This document shows, piece by piece, positions 52,006 through 59,953 of a DNA stretch of 64,000 nucleotides. Source of the DNA: Streptomyces lacrimifluminis (GTDB lineage Bacteria > Actinomycetota > Actinomycetes > Streptomycetales > Streptomycetaceae); NCBI RefSeq assembly GCF_014646095.1, contig NZ_BMMU01000019.1, positions 117,544 to 181,543 of the forward strand. Direction: 5' to 3'. Every line of letters begins with the position of its first letter. The first letter of the stretch is position 1. The position numbers were made by a program, and so were the translations under genes. The notes beneath the pieces are model-generated. The model worked only from the letters and a program-made list of their open reading frames with translations. It had not been told where the DNA came from and made no database searches.

Positions 52006-52599
52006 TCAGACCTTGAGCGTCCACGGCTTGTGCGAGGGCCGCTTCGCCTCGTACGCCGAGATGTCGCCCTCGTTCTGCAGGGTGATGGAGATGTCGTCCA
52101 GCCCGTTCAGCAGCCGCCAACGGGCGTTCTCGTCGAGCTCGAAGGCCGCGGTGATGCCCTCGGCGCGCACCTCGCGGGCCTCCAGGTCGACCGTGATCTC
52201 GGCCTGGGGGTCGTTCTCCGTCAGCTCCTGCAGCGCGTCCACGATCTTCTGCTCCAGAACCACCGTGAGCAGGCCGTTCTTGAGCGAGTTACCGCGGAAG
52301 ATGTCGGCGAAGCGCGACGAGATGACGGTCTTGAAGCCGTAGTTCTGCAACGCCCAGACCGCGTGCTCGCGCGAGGACCCCGTACCGAAGTCGGGGCCGG
52401 CCACCAGGACCGTCGCACCCTTGCGCTCGGGGCGGTTGAGGACGAAGTTCTCGTCCTTGCGCCAGGCCTCGAACAGCCCGTCCTCGAACCCGTCCCGCGT
52501 GACCTTCTTCAGCCAGTGAGCAGGGATGATCTGGTCGGTGTCGACGTTGCTGCGGCGCAGCGGGACGGCCCGGCCGGTGTGTGCGGTGAATGCTTCCAT
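52006..52599 (-). CDS. leuD: 3-isopropylmalate dehydratase small subunit
   Basis: 197 residues. Begins MEAFTAHTGRAVPLRRSNVDTDQIIPAHWLK; GPDFGTGSSREHAVWAL is the swivelling-domain substrate site. Pairs with LeuC to isomerise 2-isopropylmalate in leucine synthesis. Starts 6 bp after leuC, coupled. Confidence 0.97.
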   Translation of the reverse strand: MEAFTAHTGRAVPLRRSNVDTDQIIPAHWLKKVTRDGFEDGLFEAWRKDENFVLNRPERKGATVLVAGPDFGTGSSREHAVWALQNYGFKTVISSRFADIFRGNSLKNGLLTVVLEQKIVDALQELTENDPQAEITVDLEAREVRAEGITAAFELDENARWRLLNGLDDISITLQNEGDISAYEAKRPSHKPWTLKV

Positions 52600-52605
52600 G
52601 GCTGA

Positions 52606-54036
52606 TCAGACTCCAGCGGGCGTACGGGCGTCGGCGTCGGACAGGTCGGCCGGGGAGGCCAGATGGCCCAGTACGGCCGTCGCGGCGGCGACCTGCGGCG
52701 ACACCAGGTGCGTACGGCCGCCCTTGCCCTGCCTGCCCTCGAAGTTGCGGTTGGAGGTGGAGGCGGAGCGCTCACCGGGGGCCAGCTGGTCGGGGTTCAT
52801 GCCCAGGCACATCGAGCAGCCCGCGTGCCGCCACTCGGCGCCGGCCTCCTTGAAGACCACGTCCAGGCCCTCGGAGACGGCCTGCAGACCGACCCGCACC
52901 GAACCGGGGACCACCAGCATCCGTACACCGTCGGCGATTTTGCGGCCCCCGACGATCTCGGCGGCGGCGCGCAGGTCCTCGATACGGCCGTTGGTGCACG
53001 AACCTACGAAGACGGTGTCCACCTTGATGGAGCGCAGTGACTGCCCGGCCTCCAACCCCATGTATTCCAGGGCCTTTTCGGCGGCGAGGCGCTCCGAAGC
53101 GTCTTCGTACGAAGCAGGGTCGGGGACGTCCGCCGAAAGCGGCGCGCCCTGACCGGGGTTGGTGCCCCAGGTGACGAACGGCGACAGTGCGGCGCCGTCG
53201 ATGACGACCTCGGCGTCGAAGACCGCGTCGTCGTCGGTGCGCAGCGTCTTCCAGTACTTCACCGCCGCGTCCCAGTCCGCGTCGGCGGGCGCGTGCGGGC
53301 GGCCCTTGAGGTACTCGAAGGTGGTCTCGTCGGGGGCGATCATGCCCGCGCGGGCGCCGGCCTCGATCGACATGTTGCAGATGGTCATCCGGGCCTCCAT
53401 CGAGAGCTTCTCGATGGCGGGGCCGCGGTATTCCAGGATGTAGCCCTGGCCGCCGCCCGTACCGATCTTGGCGATGATGGCGAGGATCAGGTCCTTGGCG
53501 GTGACGCCGTCGGGCAGTTCACCGTCGACCGTGATGGCCATGGTCTTGGGGCGGGCCAGCGGCAGCGTCTGGGTGGCCAGCACGTGCTCGACCTGCGAGG
53601 TGCCGATGCCGAACGCCAGCGCGCCGAAGGCGCCGTGCGTGGAGGTGTGGGAGTCGCCGCAGACGACGGTGGTGCCCGGCTGGGTCAGCCCCAGCTGCGG
53701 TCCCACCACGTGGACGACGCCCTGCTCGACGTCGCCCAGCGGGTGCAGCCGCACACCGAAGTCGGCGCAGTTCTTGCGCAGCGTCTCCAGCTGGACCCGG
53801 GAGACCGGGTCGGCGATGGGCTTGTCGATGTCGAGGGTCGGGGTGTTGTGGTCCTCGGTCGCGATGGTGAGGTCGAGGCGCCGCACCTTACGGCCGTTCT
53901 GACGCAGACCGTCGAAGGCCTGCGGGCTGGTCACCTCGTGCAGCAGGTGCAAGTCGATGAAGAGGAGGTCGGGCTCGCCCTCGGCGCGCCGGACGACGTG
54001 GTCGTCCCAGACCTTCTCCGCGAGTGTCCTACCCAT
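52606..54036 (-). CDS. leuC: 3-isopropylmalate dehydratase large subunit
   Basis: 476 residues from ATG 54036 with GGAGGGAAAG upstream. Iron-sulphur ligands are in VGSCTNGR and GCSMCLGMNPDQL; VVCGDSHTSTHGAFGALAFG and TSNRNFEGRQGKGGRTHLVSP are typical of the aconitase superfamily. Divergent from ndgR, whose product in Streptomyces binds this promoter. Confidence 0.98.
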   Translation of the reverse strand: MGRTLAEKVWDDHVVRRAEGEPDLLFIDLHLLHEVTSPQAFDGLRQNGRKVRRLDLTIATEDHNTPTLDIDKPIADPVSRVQLETLRKNCADFGVRLHPLGDVEQGVVHVVGPQLGLTQPGTTVVCGDSHTSTHGAFGALAFGIGTSQVEHVLATQTLPLARPKTMAITVDGELPDGVTAKDLILAIIAKIGTGGGQGYILEYRGPAIEKLSMEARMTICNMSIEAGARAGMIAPDETTFEYLKGRPHAPADADWDAAVKYWKTLRTDDDAVFDAEVVIDGAALSPFVTWGTNPGQGAPLSADVPDPASYEDASERLAAEKALEYMGLEAGQSLRSIKVDTVFVGSCTNGRIEDLRAAAEIVGGRKIADGVRMLVVPGSVRVGLQAVSEGLDVVFKEAGAEWRHAGCSMCLGMNPDQLAPGERSASTSNRNFEGRQGKGGRTHLVSPQVAAATAVLGHLASPADLSDADARTPAGV

Positions 54037-54197
54037 CGCTTTCCCTCCGGCCGGCCCGTGCGGGCACCGGCCCAACTAGATAGAGATCTTGTGGAGGCGA
54101 CCGCCCGTACCCCTTGTCCGGGCATCCGCCGCCGGGCCCGTTGGTCGGCGGGCCGCTGTGTCTTCCAGAGTGGCGCGTTCCACCGGAAAATGAACTT

Positions 54198-54218
54198 GCG
54201 TTTCACAGAGTGAGACGC
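54198..54218. promoter_or_regulatory. probable NdgR operator
   Basis: GCGTTTCAC-AGA-GTGAGACGC, a 9-3-9 inverted repeat with one mismatch, between divergent leuC and ndgR. A further GTTTCA touches the ndgR ATG, which has no Shine-Dalgarno and is perhaps leaderless (TATCGT at 54222-54227). Confidence 0.7.
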
Positions 54219-54230
54219 GAGTATCGTTTC

Positions 54231-54947
54231 ATGGACAACAGTAGCGGCGTCGGCGTTCTGGACAAGGCAGCCCTTGTCCTGAGCGCTCTGGAGTCCGGTC
54301 CGGCCACCCTCGCGGGCCTGGTCGCGGCGACCGGACTGGCACGACCCACGGCACATCGTCTCGCCGTGGCGCTGGAACACCACCGCATGGTGGCGCGCGA
54401 CATGCAGGGCCGTTTCATTCTCGGCCCGCGCCTGGCGGAACTGGCGGCGGCGGCGGGCGAGGACCGCCTCCTCGCGACGGCCGGCCCGGTGCTCACCCAT
54501 GTCCGCGATCTGACGGGCGAGAGCGCGCAGCTCTACCGCCGCCAGGGCGACATGCGTATCTGCGTCGCCGCGGCCGAGCGCCTCTCGGGCCTCAGGGACA
54601 CGGTCCCGGTCGGCTCGACGCTCACGATGAAGGCGGGCTCGTCGGCCCAGATCCTGATGGCGTGGGAGGAGCCGGAGCGCCTGCACCGCGGTCTCCAGGG
54701 CGCCCGCTTCACAGCGACGGCGCTGTCGGGCGTACGCCGCCGGGGCTGGGCCCAGTCCATCGGCGAGCGCGAACCCGGCGTCGCCTCGGTCTCCGCTCCC
54801 GTCCGGGGTCCGTCGAACCGCGTGGTGGCCGCCGTCTCGGTCTCCGGCCCCATCGAACGCCTGACCCGCCACCCCGGCCGCATGCACGCCCAGGCGGTCA
54901 TCGACGCGGCGGCCCGCCTCTCGGAGGCGCTGCGCCGCACGGGCTGA
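54231..54947 (+). CDS. ndgR: IclR-family regulator NdgR
   Basis: 238 residues. N-terminal winged helix (LAGLVAATGLARPTAHRLAVAL) and an IclR effector domain (SAQLYRRQGDMRICVAAAERL, KAGSSAQILMAWEEPERLH, RGWAQSIGEREPGVASVSAP). NdgR is an amino-acid-dependent regulator of growth and antibiotics in Streptomyces and controls leuCD. The gene is divergent from leuC, with the operator between them. Confidence 0.94.
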   Translation: MDNSSGVGVLDKAALVLSALESGPATLAGLVAATGLARPTAHRLAVALEHHRMVARDMQGRFILGPRLAELAAAAGEDRLLATAGPVLTHVRDLTGESAQLYRRQGDMRICVAAAERLSGLRDTVPVGSTLTMKAGSSAQILMAWEEPERLHRGLQGARFTATALSGVRRRGWAQSIGEREPGVASVSAPVRGPSNRVVAAVSVSGPIERLTRHPGRMHAQAVIDAAARLSEALRRTG

Positions 54948-55035
54948 GCAGACAGACGGGTACGAACGTCCGAGAGGGTCGGCCTCAACGCCGCGGCAGA
55001 CCTTCACCGGCGAACACCCCGAAGGTCACGCTTCC

Positions 55036-55070
55036 AGGGCCGCGGGGAACTGCGCGACCGGCCACCCACG
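55036..55070 (-). repeat. dispersed intergenic repeat, copy D
   Basis: AGGGCCGCGGGGAACTGCGC then GACCGGCCAC, in the 160-bp gap between convergent ndgR and the DUF4188-like gene. Confidence 0.72.
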
Positions 55071-55110
55071 GTCTGCACGGTGAGCACACACCGCAGCCGC
55101 CCGAGAGAAA

Positions 55111-55620
55111 TCAATCGTTCGCGTCGGAAGACCGGTAGGCGAACCGGTCCCTCCCCCGATGCCCCCGCCTCTCCACCGGCAGCACCCCGTGCGCCGCCGC
55201 CAGCCCAAACGCCGGCATGTCCGCGTAGATCGACTCGTAGGACCCCTCGGGCACGACATACGTCTCGTGCCACAGCCCCACGTGCTGCCGGACCCTCCCC
55301 TCCCGCTCCTTGCGGTTGAGGGCCCCCCACGCCTTGTGATGGAACATGTCCGGGGCCGCGGCGTACGCGTACAGCTTCTCCTTGGACTCCCAGTACTGGA
55401 CGACGTAGTACGTGCGTGGCGAAGCCGTCAGCAGGACGTGCTTCAGCAGCCCGCGCGAGGGATCCCTCGCCAACTCCCGCAACATCCGCGGCATGGCCGT
55501 GAACACCGGGAGCCAGTGATGCACGGCCCAGAAGTGGTTGATGCGCATCCCGATGAGCAGAACGACGACATCCCCCTCGGCCGCCGCTGTCGTACGGCCG
55601 GCGTTGGGCTTCGCGAACAT
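55111..55620 (-). CDS. DUF4188-like protein
   Basis: 169 residues from ATG 55620 with GGGAGG four bases upstream. Seen: LLIGMRINHFWAVHHWLPVF, YYVVQYWESKEKLYAYA, HHKAWGALNRKER and GLWHETYVVPEGSYESIYADM; this is the ferredoxin-like (ABM/monooxygenase-like) fold of DUF4188. It may be a heme- or small-molecule-binding protein. Divergent from and probably controlled by the MerR gene. Confidence 0.82.
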   Translation of the reverse strand: MFAKPNAGRTTAAAEGDVVVLLIGMRINHFWAVHHWLPVFTAMPRMLRELARDPSRGLLKHVLLTASPRTYYVVQYWESKEKLYAYAAAPDMFHHKAWGALNRKEREGRVRQHVGLWHETYVVPEGSYESIYADMPAFGLAAAHGVLPVERRGHRGRDRFAYRSSDAND

Positions 55621-55656
55621 GAGACCTCCCCGTCGGGACTGTGGCCATTGGCTAGC

Positions 55657-55691
55657 GGCACTATCCAACCACCGCGTGCTTGGATCGTGCC
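55657..55691. promoter_or_regulatory. MerR operator in divergent promoter
   Basis: GGCAC-T-ATCCAA, 11 bases, TTGGAT-C-GTGCC: a near-perfect 35-bp inverted repeat centred between DUF4188-like and merR genes, shaped like a MerR-family site. Confidence 0.75.
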
Positions 55692-55715
55692 GTTGTCCGA
55701 GGAAAGGCGCAAGGC

Positions 55716-56357
55716 ATGCGGCTGGCCGAGTTGAGCGAGCGCAGCGGTGTGTCCACCGCGACGATCAAGTACTACCTGCGCGAGGGCCTGTTGGCGCCCG
55801 GCCGGCAGATCAACACGACGACCGCGGAGTACGACGAGGGTCATCTGCGCCGACTGCGACTGGTGCGCGCGCTGATCCAGGTGGGCCGTATCCCCGTCGC
55901 CACCGCCCGTGAGGTGCTCGGCCACGTCGACGACGACTCCCTGGGCCGCACGATCCGGCTGGGCGCGGCCCTGTGGGCATTGCCACAGGGCGCCGAGCCG
56001 GACGAGGAGGATCCGGCCGTGGTCGCCGCCCGCCGGGAGGTGGACCGGCTGCTGGCGGGCCTCGGCTGGGAGACCGCGCGCGAGCTGAGCCCTCTCTCCC
56101 CCGTGCACCGCTCGCTGGTGGTGGCGGTGGCCGCGCTGATCCGGCTGGGGTATTCCTGGGACGCCGAACTGATGGCGCCGTACGCGGAGTTGATGCACCA
56201 GGTGGCGAGACGGGACCTGGACTATCTGGAGACGCACGCGTCGGACGCGGAGCGGGTCGAGACGGCGGTCGCGGCGACCGTGCTCTTCGAACCGGTACTC
56301 ACGGCACTGCACCGGCTTGCCCAGGAGGAGGAGTCGGCGCGGCGGTACGGCCTGTAG
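55716..56357 (+). CDS. MerR-family transcriptional regulator
   Basis: 213 residues from ATG 55716. HTH at the start: RLAELSERSGVSTATIKYYL, REGLLAPGRQIN, then the wing EGHLRRLRLVRALIQVGRIP. A long coiled/helical ligand-binding half follows (EEDPAVVAARREVDRLLAGL, MAPYAELMHQVARRDLDYL) without metal-binding cysteines, so it senses an organic ligand. It should control itself and the divergent gene. Confidence 0.9.
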   Translation: MRLAELSERSGVSTATIKYYLREGLLAPGRQINTTTAEYDEGHLRRLRLVRALIQVGRIPVATAREVLGHVDDDSLGRTIRLGAALWALPQGAEPDEEDPAVVAARREVDRLLAGLGWETARELSPLSPVHRSLVVAVAALIRLGYSWDAELMAPYAELMHQVARRDLDYLETHASDAERVETAVAATVLFEPVLTALHRLAQEEESARRYGL

Positions 56358-56399
56358 CGGGCGGCCGGGCGCGTGGCCGCACAGGGCCGCACACGCGAA

Positions 56400-56427
56400 G
56401 TGGCCCCCCGCCGAAGCGGAGGGCCAC
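56400..56427. terminator. terminator between merR and tRNA array
   Basis: GTGGCCCCCCGC / GCGGAGGGCCAC, 12-bp stem with one mismatch and a CGAA loop, serving merR and/or the minus-strand tRNA transcript. Confidence 0.8.
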
Positions 56428-56438
56428 CGTGCCTGATG

Positions 56439-56511
56439 TACCCCCGACCGGATTCGAACCGGCGCTACTGCCGTGAGAGGGCAGCGTGCTAGGCCGCTAC
56501 ACAACGGGGGC
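56439..56511 (-). tRNA. tRNA-Glu (CTC)
   Basis: 73 nt; acceptor GCCCCCG/CGGGGGT, anticodon stem CTGCC/GGCAG with loop CTCTCAC, T-arm GGTTCGAATCC; CCA not encoded. Last gene of the array in transcription order. Confidence 0.97.
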
Positions 56512-56555
56512 GAGGATCTTGCAAGCGTTCAAAACTGCATCGCCGCAGATCCGAG

Positions 56556-56627
56556 CTGGTCTACCTGGACTCGAACCAAGAATGACGGTACCAGAAACCG
56601 TAGTGTTGCCAATTACACCATAGACCA
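56556..56627 (-). tRNA. tRNA-Gln (CTG)
   Basis: 72 nt; acceptor TGGTCTA/TAGACCA, anticodon stem ACGGT/ACCGT with loop TTCTGGT, T-arm GGTTCGAGTCC, discriminator G; CCA not encoded. Confidence 0.96.
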
Positions 56628-56646
56628 AGGCAATTCAAGTAAAGCG

Positions 56647-56719
56647 TACCCCCGACCGGATTCGAACCGGCGCTACTGCCGTGAGAGGGCAGCGTGCTAG
56701 GCCGCTACACAACGGGGGC
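56647..56719 (-). tRNA. tRNA-Glu (CTC), second copy
   Basis: Identical 73-nt gene to 56439-56511, anticodon CTC. Separated from its neighbours by short variable spacers. Confidence 0.97.
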
Positions 56720-56781
56720 CCTAGCGATCCTGCATGAGAGTCAGTGGGTGCGACCCTGCCTGACCCTCCGGGAAGGATCTG

Positions 56782-56854
56782 TACCCCCGACCGGATTCGA
56801 ACCGGCGCTACTGCCGTGAGAGGGCAGCGTGCTAGGCCGCTACACAACGGGGGC
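56782..56854 (-). tRNA. tRNA-Glu (CTC), third copy
   Basis: Identical 73-nt tRNA-Glu gene, anticodon CTC, so three exact copies lie within 420 bp. Confidence 0.97.
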
Positions 56855-56903
56855 TGGTGTGGATTCTGATCTCCACGGGTGCAGATTTGAAGCAATCTGC
56901 GAG

Positions 56904-56975
56904 CTGGCCTACCTGGACTCGAACCAAGACTAACGGAACCAGAAACCGTCGTGCTGCCAATTACACCATAGGCCA
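56904..56975 (-). tRNA. tRNA-Gln (CTG), second copy
   Basis: 72 nt, first in the transcribed array. It differs from the other tRNA-Gln at several stem positions; the anticodon loop is TTCTGGT, and the stem closing pair would be U-U (ACGGT/TCCGT). Confidence 0.93.
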
Positions 56976-57065
56976 CTGGAACGCGAGCCCCTGCGGACTC
57001 TTGCTCTAGCTTGCGCTTCCGGTGCCTGGCCTTTCGGCCCGCTGTCCGGCGGCGCAGGAAGAACA

Positions 57066-57797
57066 TTACCCGAAGGTGGACGGCGCTCCAAAACGGGTAT
57101 CGGCACCGAGGATCGCGGGGAGTTCGGCGAGGGAGGCGATCCGGTACGGGCCCGTGGGGGCCTGCTCGACGGCGGCGAAGCCGCCGCGGTCGATCCACAC
57201 GGACAGCATTCCGGCGTCGACGGCACCCCGCCCGTCGATCTCCGGGTGGTCGCCGACGTACGCCACCTGCTCCGGAGGCAGGCCCAGTGCGTCGCAGGCG
57301 GCGTGGAAGGCCTCGGCGTCCGGCTTGTGGAAGCCCAGCTCGGCCGCGCACAGGACGGCCTCGAAGCGGTCGCGTACGCCGAGCACGCGCAGCTTGCGGT
57401 CCTGCACACGAAGACTGGAGTTGGAGAGCACCCCGTGCCGGTGGCTGGCGGCGAGCAGGTCCAGGACGGGCAGTACGTCCGGGAAGAGCGCCCAGGCGGC
57501 CTCGTAGTGCCCGATGTAGCGGTCGAACCAGGCATCGGCCTCGGCGTCGGTCAGTTCCTCGGCCAGGAACATCCGCACCCGCTCCCGGCGCTGCCCCTGG
57601 AAGTCGATCTCCCTCGCCGCGAACCGCGCCCACTGCCGGTCGGTGACCTCCCGCCAGCGGACGAGGGCCTCCTCGACGGTCGCGTACCCGTCGAGTAGGC
57701 CCTCGGCCACGAGTTGCTCCCGCATGCCGGCGCGGTCCGCCGTGGTGTAGTCGAAAAGGGTGTCGTCGATGTCCCAGACCACGGCTCGGATCGTCAT
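57066..57797 (-). CDS. HAD-family phosphatase
   Basis: 243 residues. Motif I VVWDIDDTLFDYTTADRAGM, motif II GVLSNSS, motif III lysine in GFHKPDAEAF and motif IV YVGDHPEIDGRGAVDAGM; a helical cap lies at about 20-95. This is the phosphoglycolate phosphatase-like HAD subgroup; substrate unknown. Upstream of the tRNA array on the same strand. Confidence 0.93.
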   Translation of the reverse strand: MTIRAVVWDIDDTLFDYTTADRAGMREQLVAEGLLDGYATVEEALVRWREVTDRQWARFAAREIDFQGQRRERVRMFLAEELTDAEADAWFDRYIGHYEAAWALFPDVLPVLDLLAASHRHGVLSNSSLRVQDRKLRVLGVRDRFEAVLCAAELGFHKPDAEAFHAACDALGLPPEQVAYVGDHPEIDGRGAVDAGMLSVWIDRGGFAAVEQAPTGPYRIASLAELPAILGADTRFGAPSTFG

Positions 57798-57828
57798 GGC
57801 ACCGACGGTACCGCCCTGGCGGAACGTG

Positions 57829-58338
57829 TCAGTCGTGCTGGCCCCACCACGTGAACCGGGACGGTTCGATGCCGTACTGCTCGACCACGCTGTACGGGCT
57901 GGTGTAGAGGCCGTCTCCGCTGGCGGAGGTGCGCAGGTAGTTGCCGTTGGCGTTCCGGAACCTGCGGTCGTCGCCGTTCCACCACTGCCCGCCCGTGGAC
58001 CCGCAGGGGCTGGTCCAGACCGAGTTCGTGACGGTCTTCTCGTCGGTGGTGAGGCACTCGCCGTTGGCCCTGCTCACGAACCTGCGGTTGACCCCGTAGA
58101 CGTTGGTGTACGTGTCGCTGCCCCAGGACCAGTTCCGGGTGGCGAGGGCGTCGTTGCAGGTGCCTCCCCAGACCGAGTCACTCACGGTCGACGAGGTGAT
58201 ACAGGCACCGGTGCGCTCGTTCGAGTACGACCACCAGGTCTCGGCGGACGCGGTGGACAGGGAGCCCGCGACGGCGAGCATGAGGGCGCCGAGTCCCACG
58301 GGGACGGTGACCCGCAGGATTCTTCTCCGGGAAGTCAT
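57829..58338 (-). CDS. small secreted ricin-B-like protein
   Basis: 169 residues from ATG 58338 (a longer start at 58374 is possible). Signal peptide MTSRRRILRVTVPVGLGALM with cleavage near STASA-ETWW. The mature part is Trp/Ser/Asn-rich with repeated CIT/CLT segments (GACITSSTVSDSVWG, GECLTTDEKTVTNSVW) and WWNGDDRRFRNANGNYLRTS, like a beta-trefoil (ricin-B) lectin with two disulphides. Probably carbohydrate-binding. No partner gene nearby. Confidence 0.75.
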   Translation of the reverse strand: MTSRRRILRVTVPVGLGALMLAVAGSLSTASAETWWSYSNERTGACITSSTVSDSVWGGTCNDALATRNWSWGSDTYTNVYGVNRRFVSRANGECLTTDEKTVTNSVWTSPCGSTGGQWWNGDDRRFRNANGNYLRTSASGDGLYTSPYSVVEQYGIEPSRFTWWGQHD

Positions 58339-58459
58339 GATCGCGACGATTCCGCGAACGGCGAACGTCTCCATGAACCCATCGTGAACATGTCATCGCC
58401 GTCGCGGGAACAACGCGGAGCGGCGACCGCGGCCGCCGCCCCGCGTCCCGGGTGCCGTG

Positions 58460-59953
58460 CTATGCCGCCAGCTTCGCCAGTGCCGCGTCGACGCGGGCCA
58501 GGGTCTTCTCCTTGCCCAGGATCTCCAGGGACTCGAAGAGCGGCAGGCCGACCGTGCGGCCGGTGACGGCCACGCGGACCGGCGCCTGGGCCTTGCCGAG
58601 CTTGAGGCCGTGCGCCTCGCCGGCGGCCAGGACGGCCTCCTTGAGGGACTCGGCGGAGGACCAGTCGGCGGCCTCCAGCTTCTCCCTCGCCGTGGTCAGC
58701 AGCGCGTCGCTGCCCTCCTTCATCGCCTTCGCCCAGGACGCCTCGTCGAAGGCCGGCTCGGGCAGGAAGAGGAAGTCGACGTTGTCCGTGATCTCCGAGA
58801 GGACCTTCAGGCGGGTCTGGGCGTGCGGGGCGATCGCCTGCCACTGCGTCTCGTCGAAGTCCTCCGGCGCCCAGGGGGCGAAGGGGGCCCGGAGCCAGGG
58901 CGCGCAGCGCTCCGTGAAGTCCTTCACGTCCAGCAGCCGGATGTGGTCGGCGTTGATCGCCTCGCACTTCTTCAGGTCGAAGCGGGCCGGGTTGGGGTTC
59001 ACGTCCGACACGTCGAAGGCGGCGACCATCTCGTCGATCGTGAAGATGTCCTGGTCGGCCGAGAGCGACCAGCCGAGCAGGGAGAGGTAGTTGAGCAGTC
59101 CCTCCGGGAGGAAGCCGCGCTCCCGGTAGAGGTTCAGCGACGACTCCGGGTCGCGCTTCGAGAGCTTCTTGTTGCCCTCGCCCATCACGTACGGCAGGTG
59201 ACCGAAGGCGGGCACGGACTTCGCGATGCCCAGTTCCGTGAGTGCCTTGTACAGGGCGATCTGCCTCGGCGTCGACGACAGCAGGTCCTCGCCGCGCAGG
59301 ACGTGCGTGATCTCCATCAGCGCGTCGTCGACCGGGTTGACCAGCGTGTACAGGGGCGCGCCGTTGGCCCGTACGATCCCGTAGTCCGGGACGTTCTCGG
59401 GCGTGAACGTGAGTTCGCCGCGGACCAGGTCCGTGAAGGTGATCGTCTCGTCGGGCATACGGAAGCGGACGATCGGCGTACGGCCCTCGGCGGTGTAGGC
59501 CGACACCTGCTCGTCGGTCAGCTCGCGGCAGTGGCCGTCGTAGCCGGAGGGCCTGCCGGCCGCGCGGGCGGCGGCGCGGCGGGTGTCCAGCTCCTCAGTG
59601 GAGCAGTAGCAGCGGTAGGCGTGGCCCGCTTCCAGAAGCCTGGCCGCCACGTCCTTGTAGGTGTCCATCCGCTGCGACTGGCGGTACGGGGCGTGCGGAC
59701 CGCCGATCTCGGGGCCCTCGTCCCAGTCGAAGCCCAGCCAGCGCAGCGAGGTCAGCAGCTGCTCGTACGACTCCTCGGAGTCGCGGGCCGCGTCGGTGTC
59801 CTCGATGCGGAAGACGAACGTGCCGCCGGTGTGGCGGGCGTACGCCCAGTTGAACAGCGCCGTGCGGACCAGGCCCACGTGGGGGTTACCGGTGGGCGAC
59901 GGGCAGAACCGTACTCGGACGGCGGGGTCGGATGCGCTAGCCACGCTTGACAA
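58460..59953 (-). CDS. gltX: glutamyl-tRNA synthetase
   Basis: 497 residues. HIGH box in FCPSPTGNPHVGLVRTALFN, KMSKS box as NKKLSKRDPES, and IEDTDAARDSEESY. Many actinobacteria lack glutaminyl-tRNA synthetase, and then this enzyme loads both tRNA-Glu and tRNA-Gln, the latter being corrected by GatCAB. The nearby tRNA array has exactly those two tRNAs. The start ATG overlaps the end of the FAH gene by 17 bp, so the two are coupled. Confidence 0.97.
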   Translation of the reverse strand: MSSVASASDPAVRVRFCPSPTGNPHVGLVRTALFNWAYARHTGGTFVFRIEDTDAARDSEESYEQLLTSLRWLGFDWDEGPEIGGPHAPYRQSQRMDTYKDVAARLLEAGHAYRCYCSTEELDTRRAAARAAGRPSGYDGHCRELTDEQVSAYTAEGRTPIVRFRMPDETITFTDLVRGELTFTPENVPDYGIVRANGAPLYTLVNPVDDALMEITHVLRGEDLLSSTPRQIALYKALTELGIAKSVPAFGHLPYVMGEGNKKLSKRDPESSLNLYRERGFLPEGLLNYLSLLGWSLSADQDIFTIDEMVAAFDVSDVNPNPARFDLKKCEAINADHIRLLDVKDFTERCAPWLRAPFAPWAPEDFDETQWQAIAPHAQTRLKVLSEITDNVDFLFLPEPAFDEASWAKAMKEGSDALLTTAREKLEAADWSSAESLKEAVLAAGEAHGLKLGKAQAPVRVAVTGRTVGLPLFESLEILGKEKTLARVDAALAKLAA

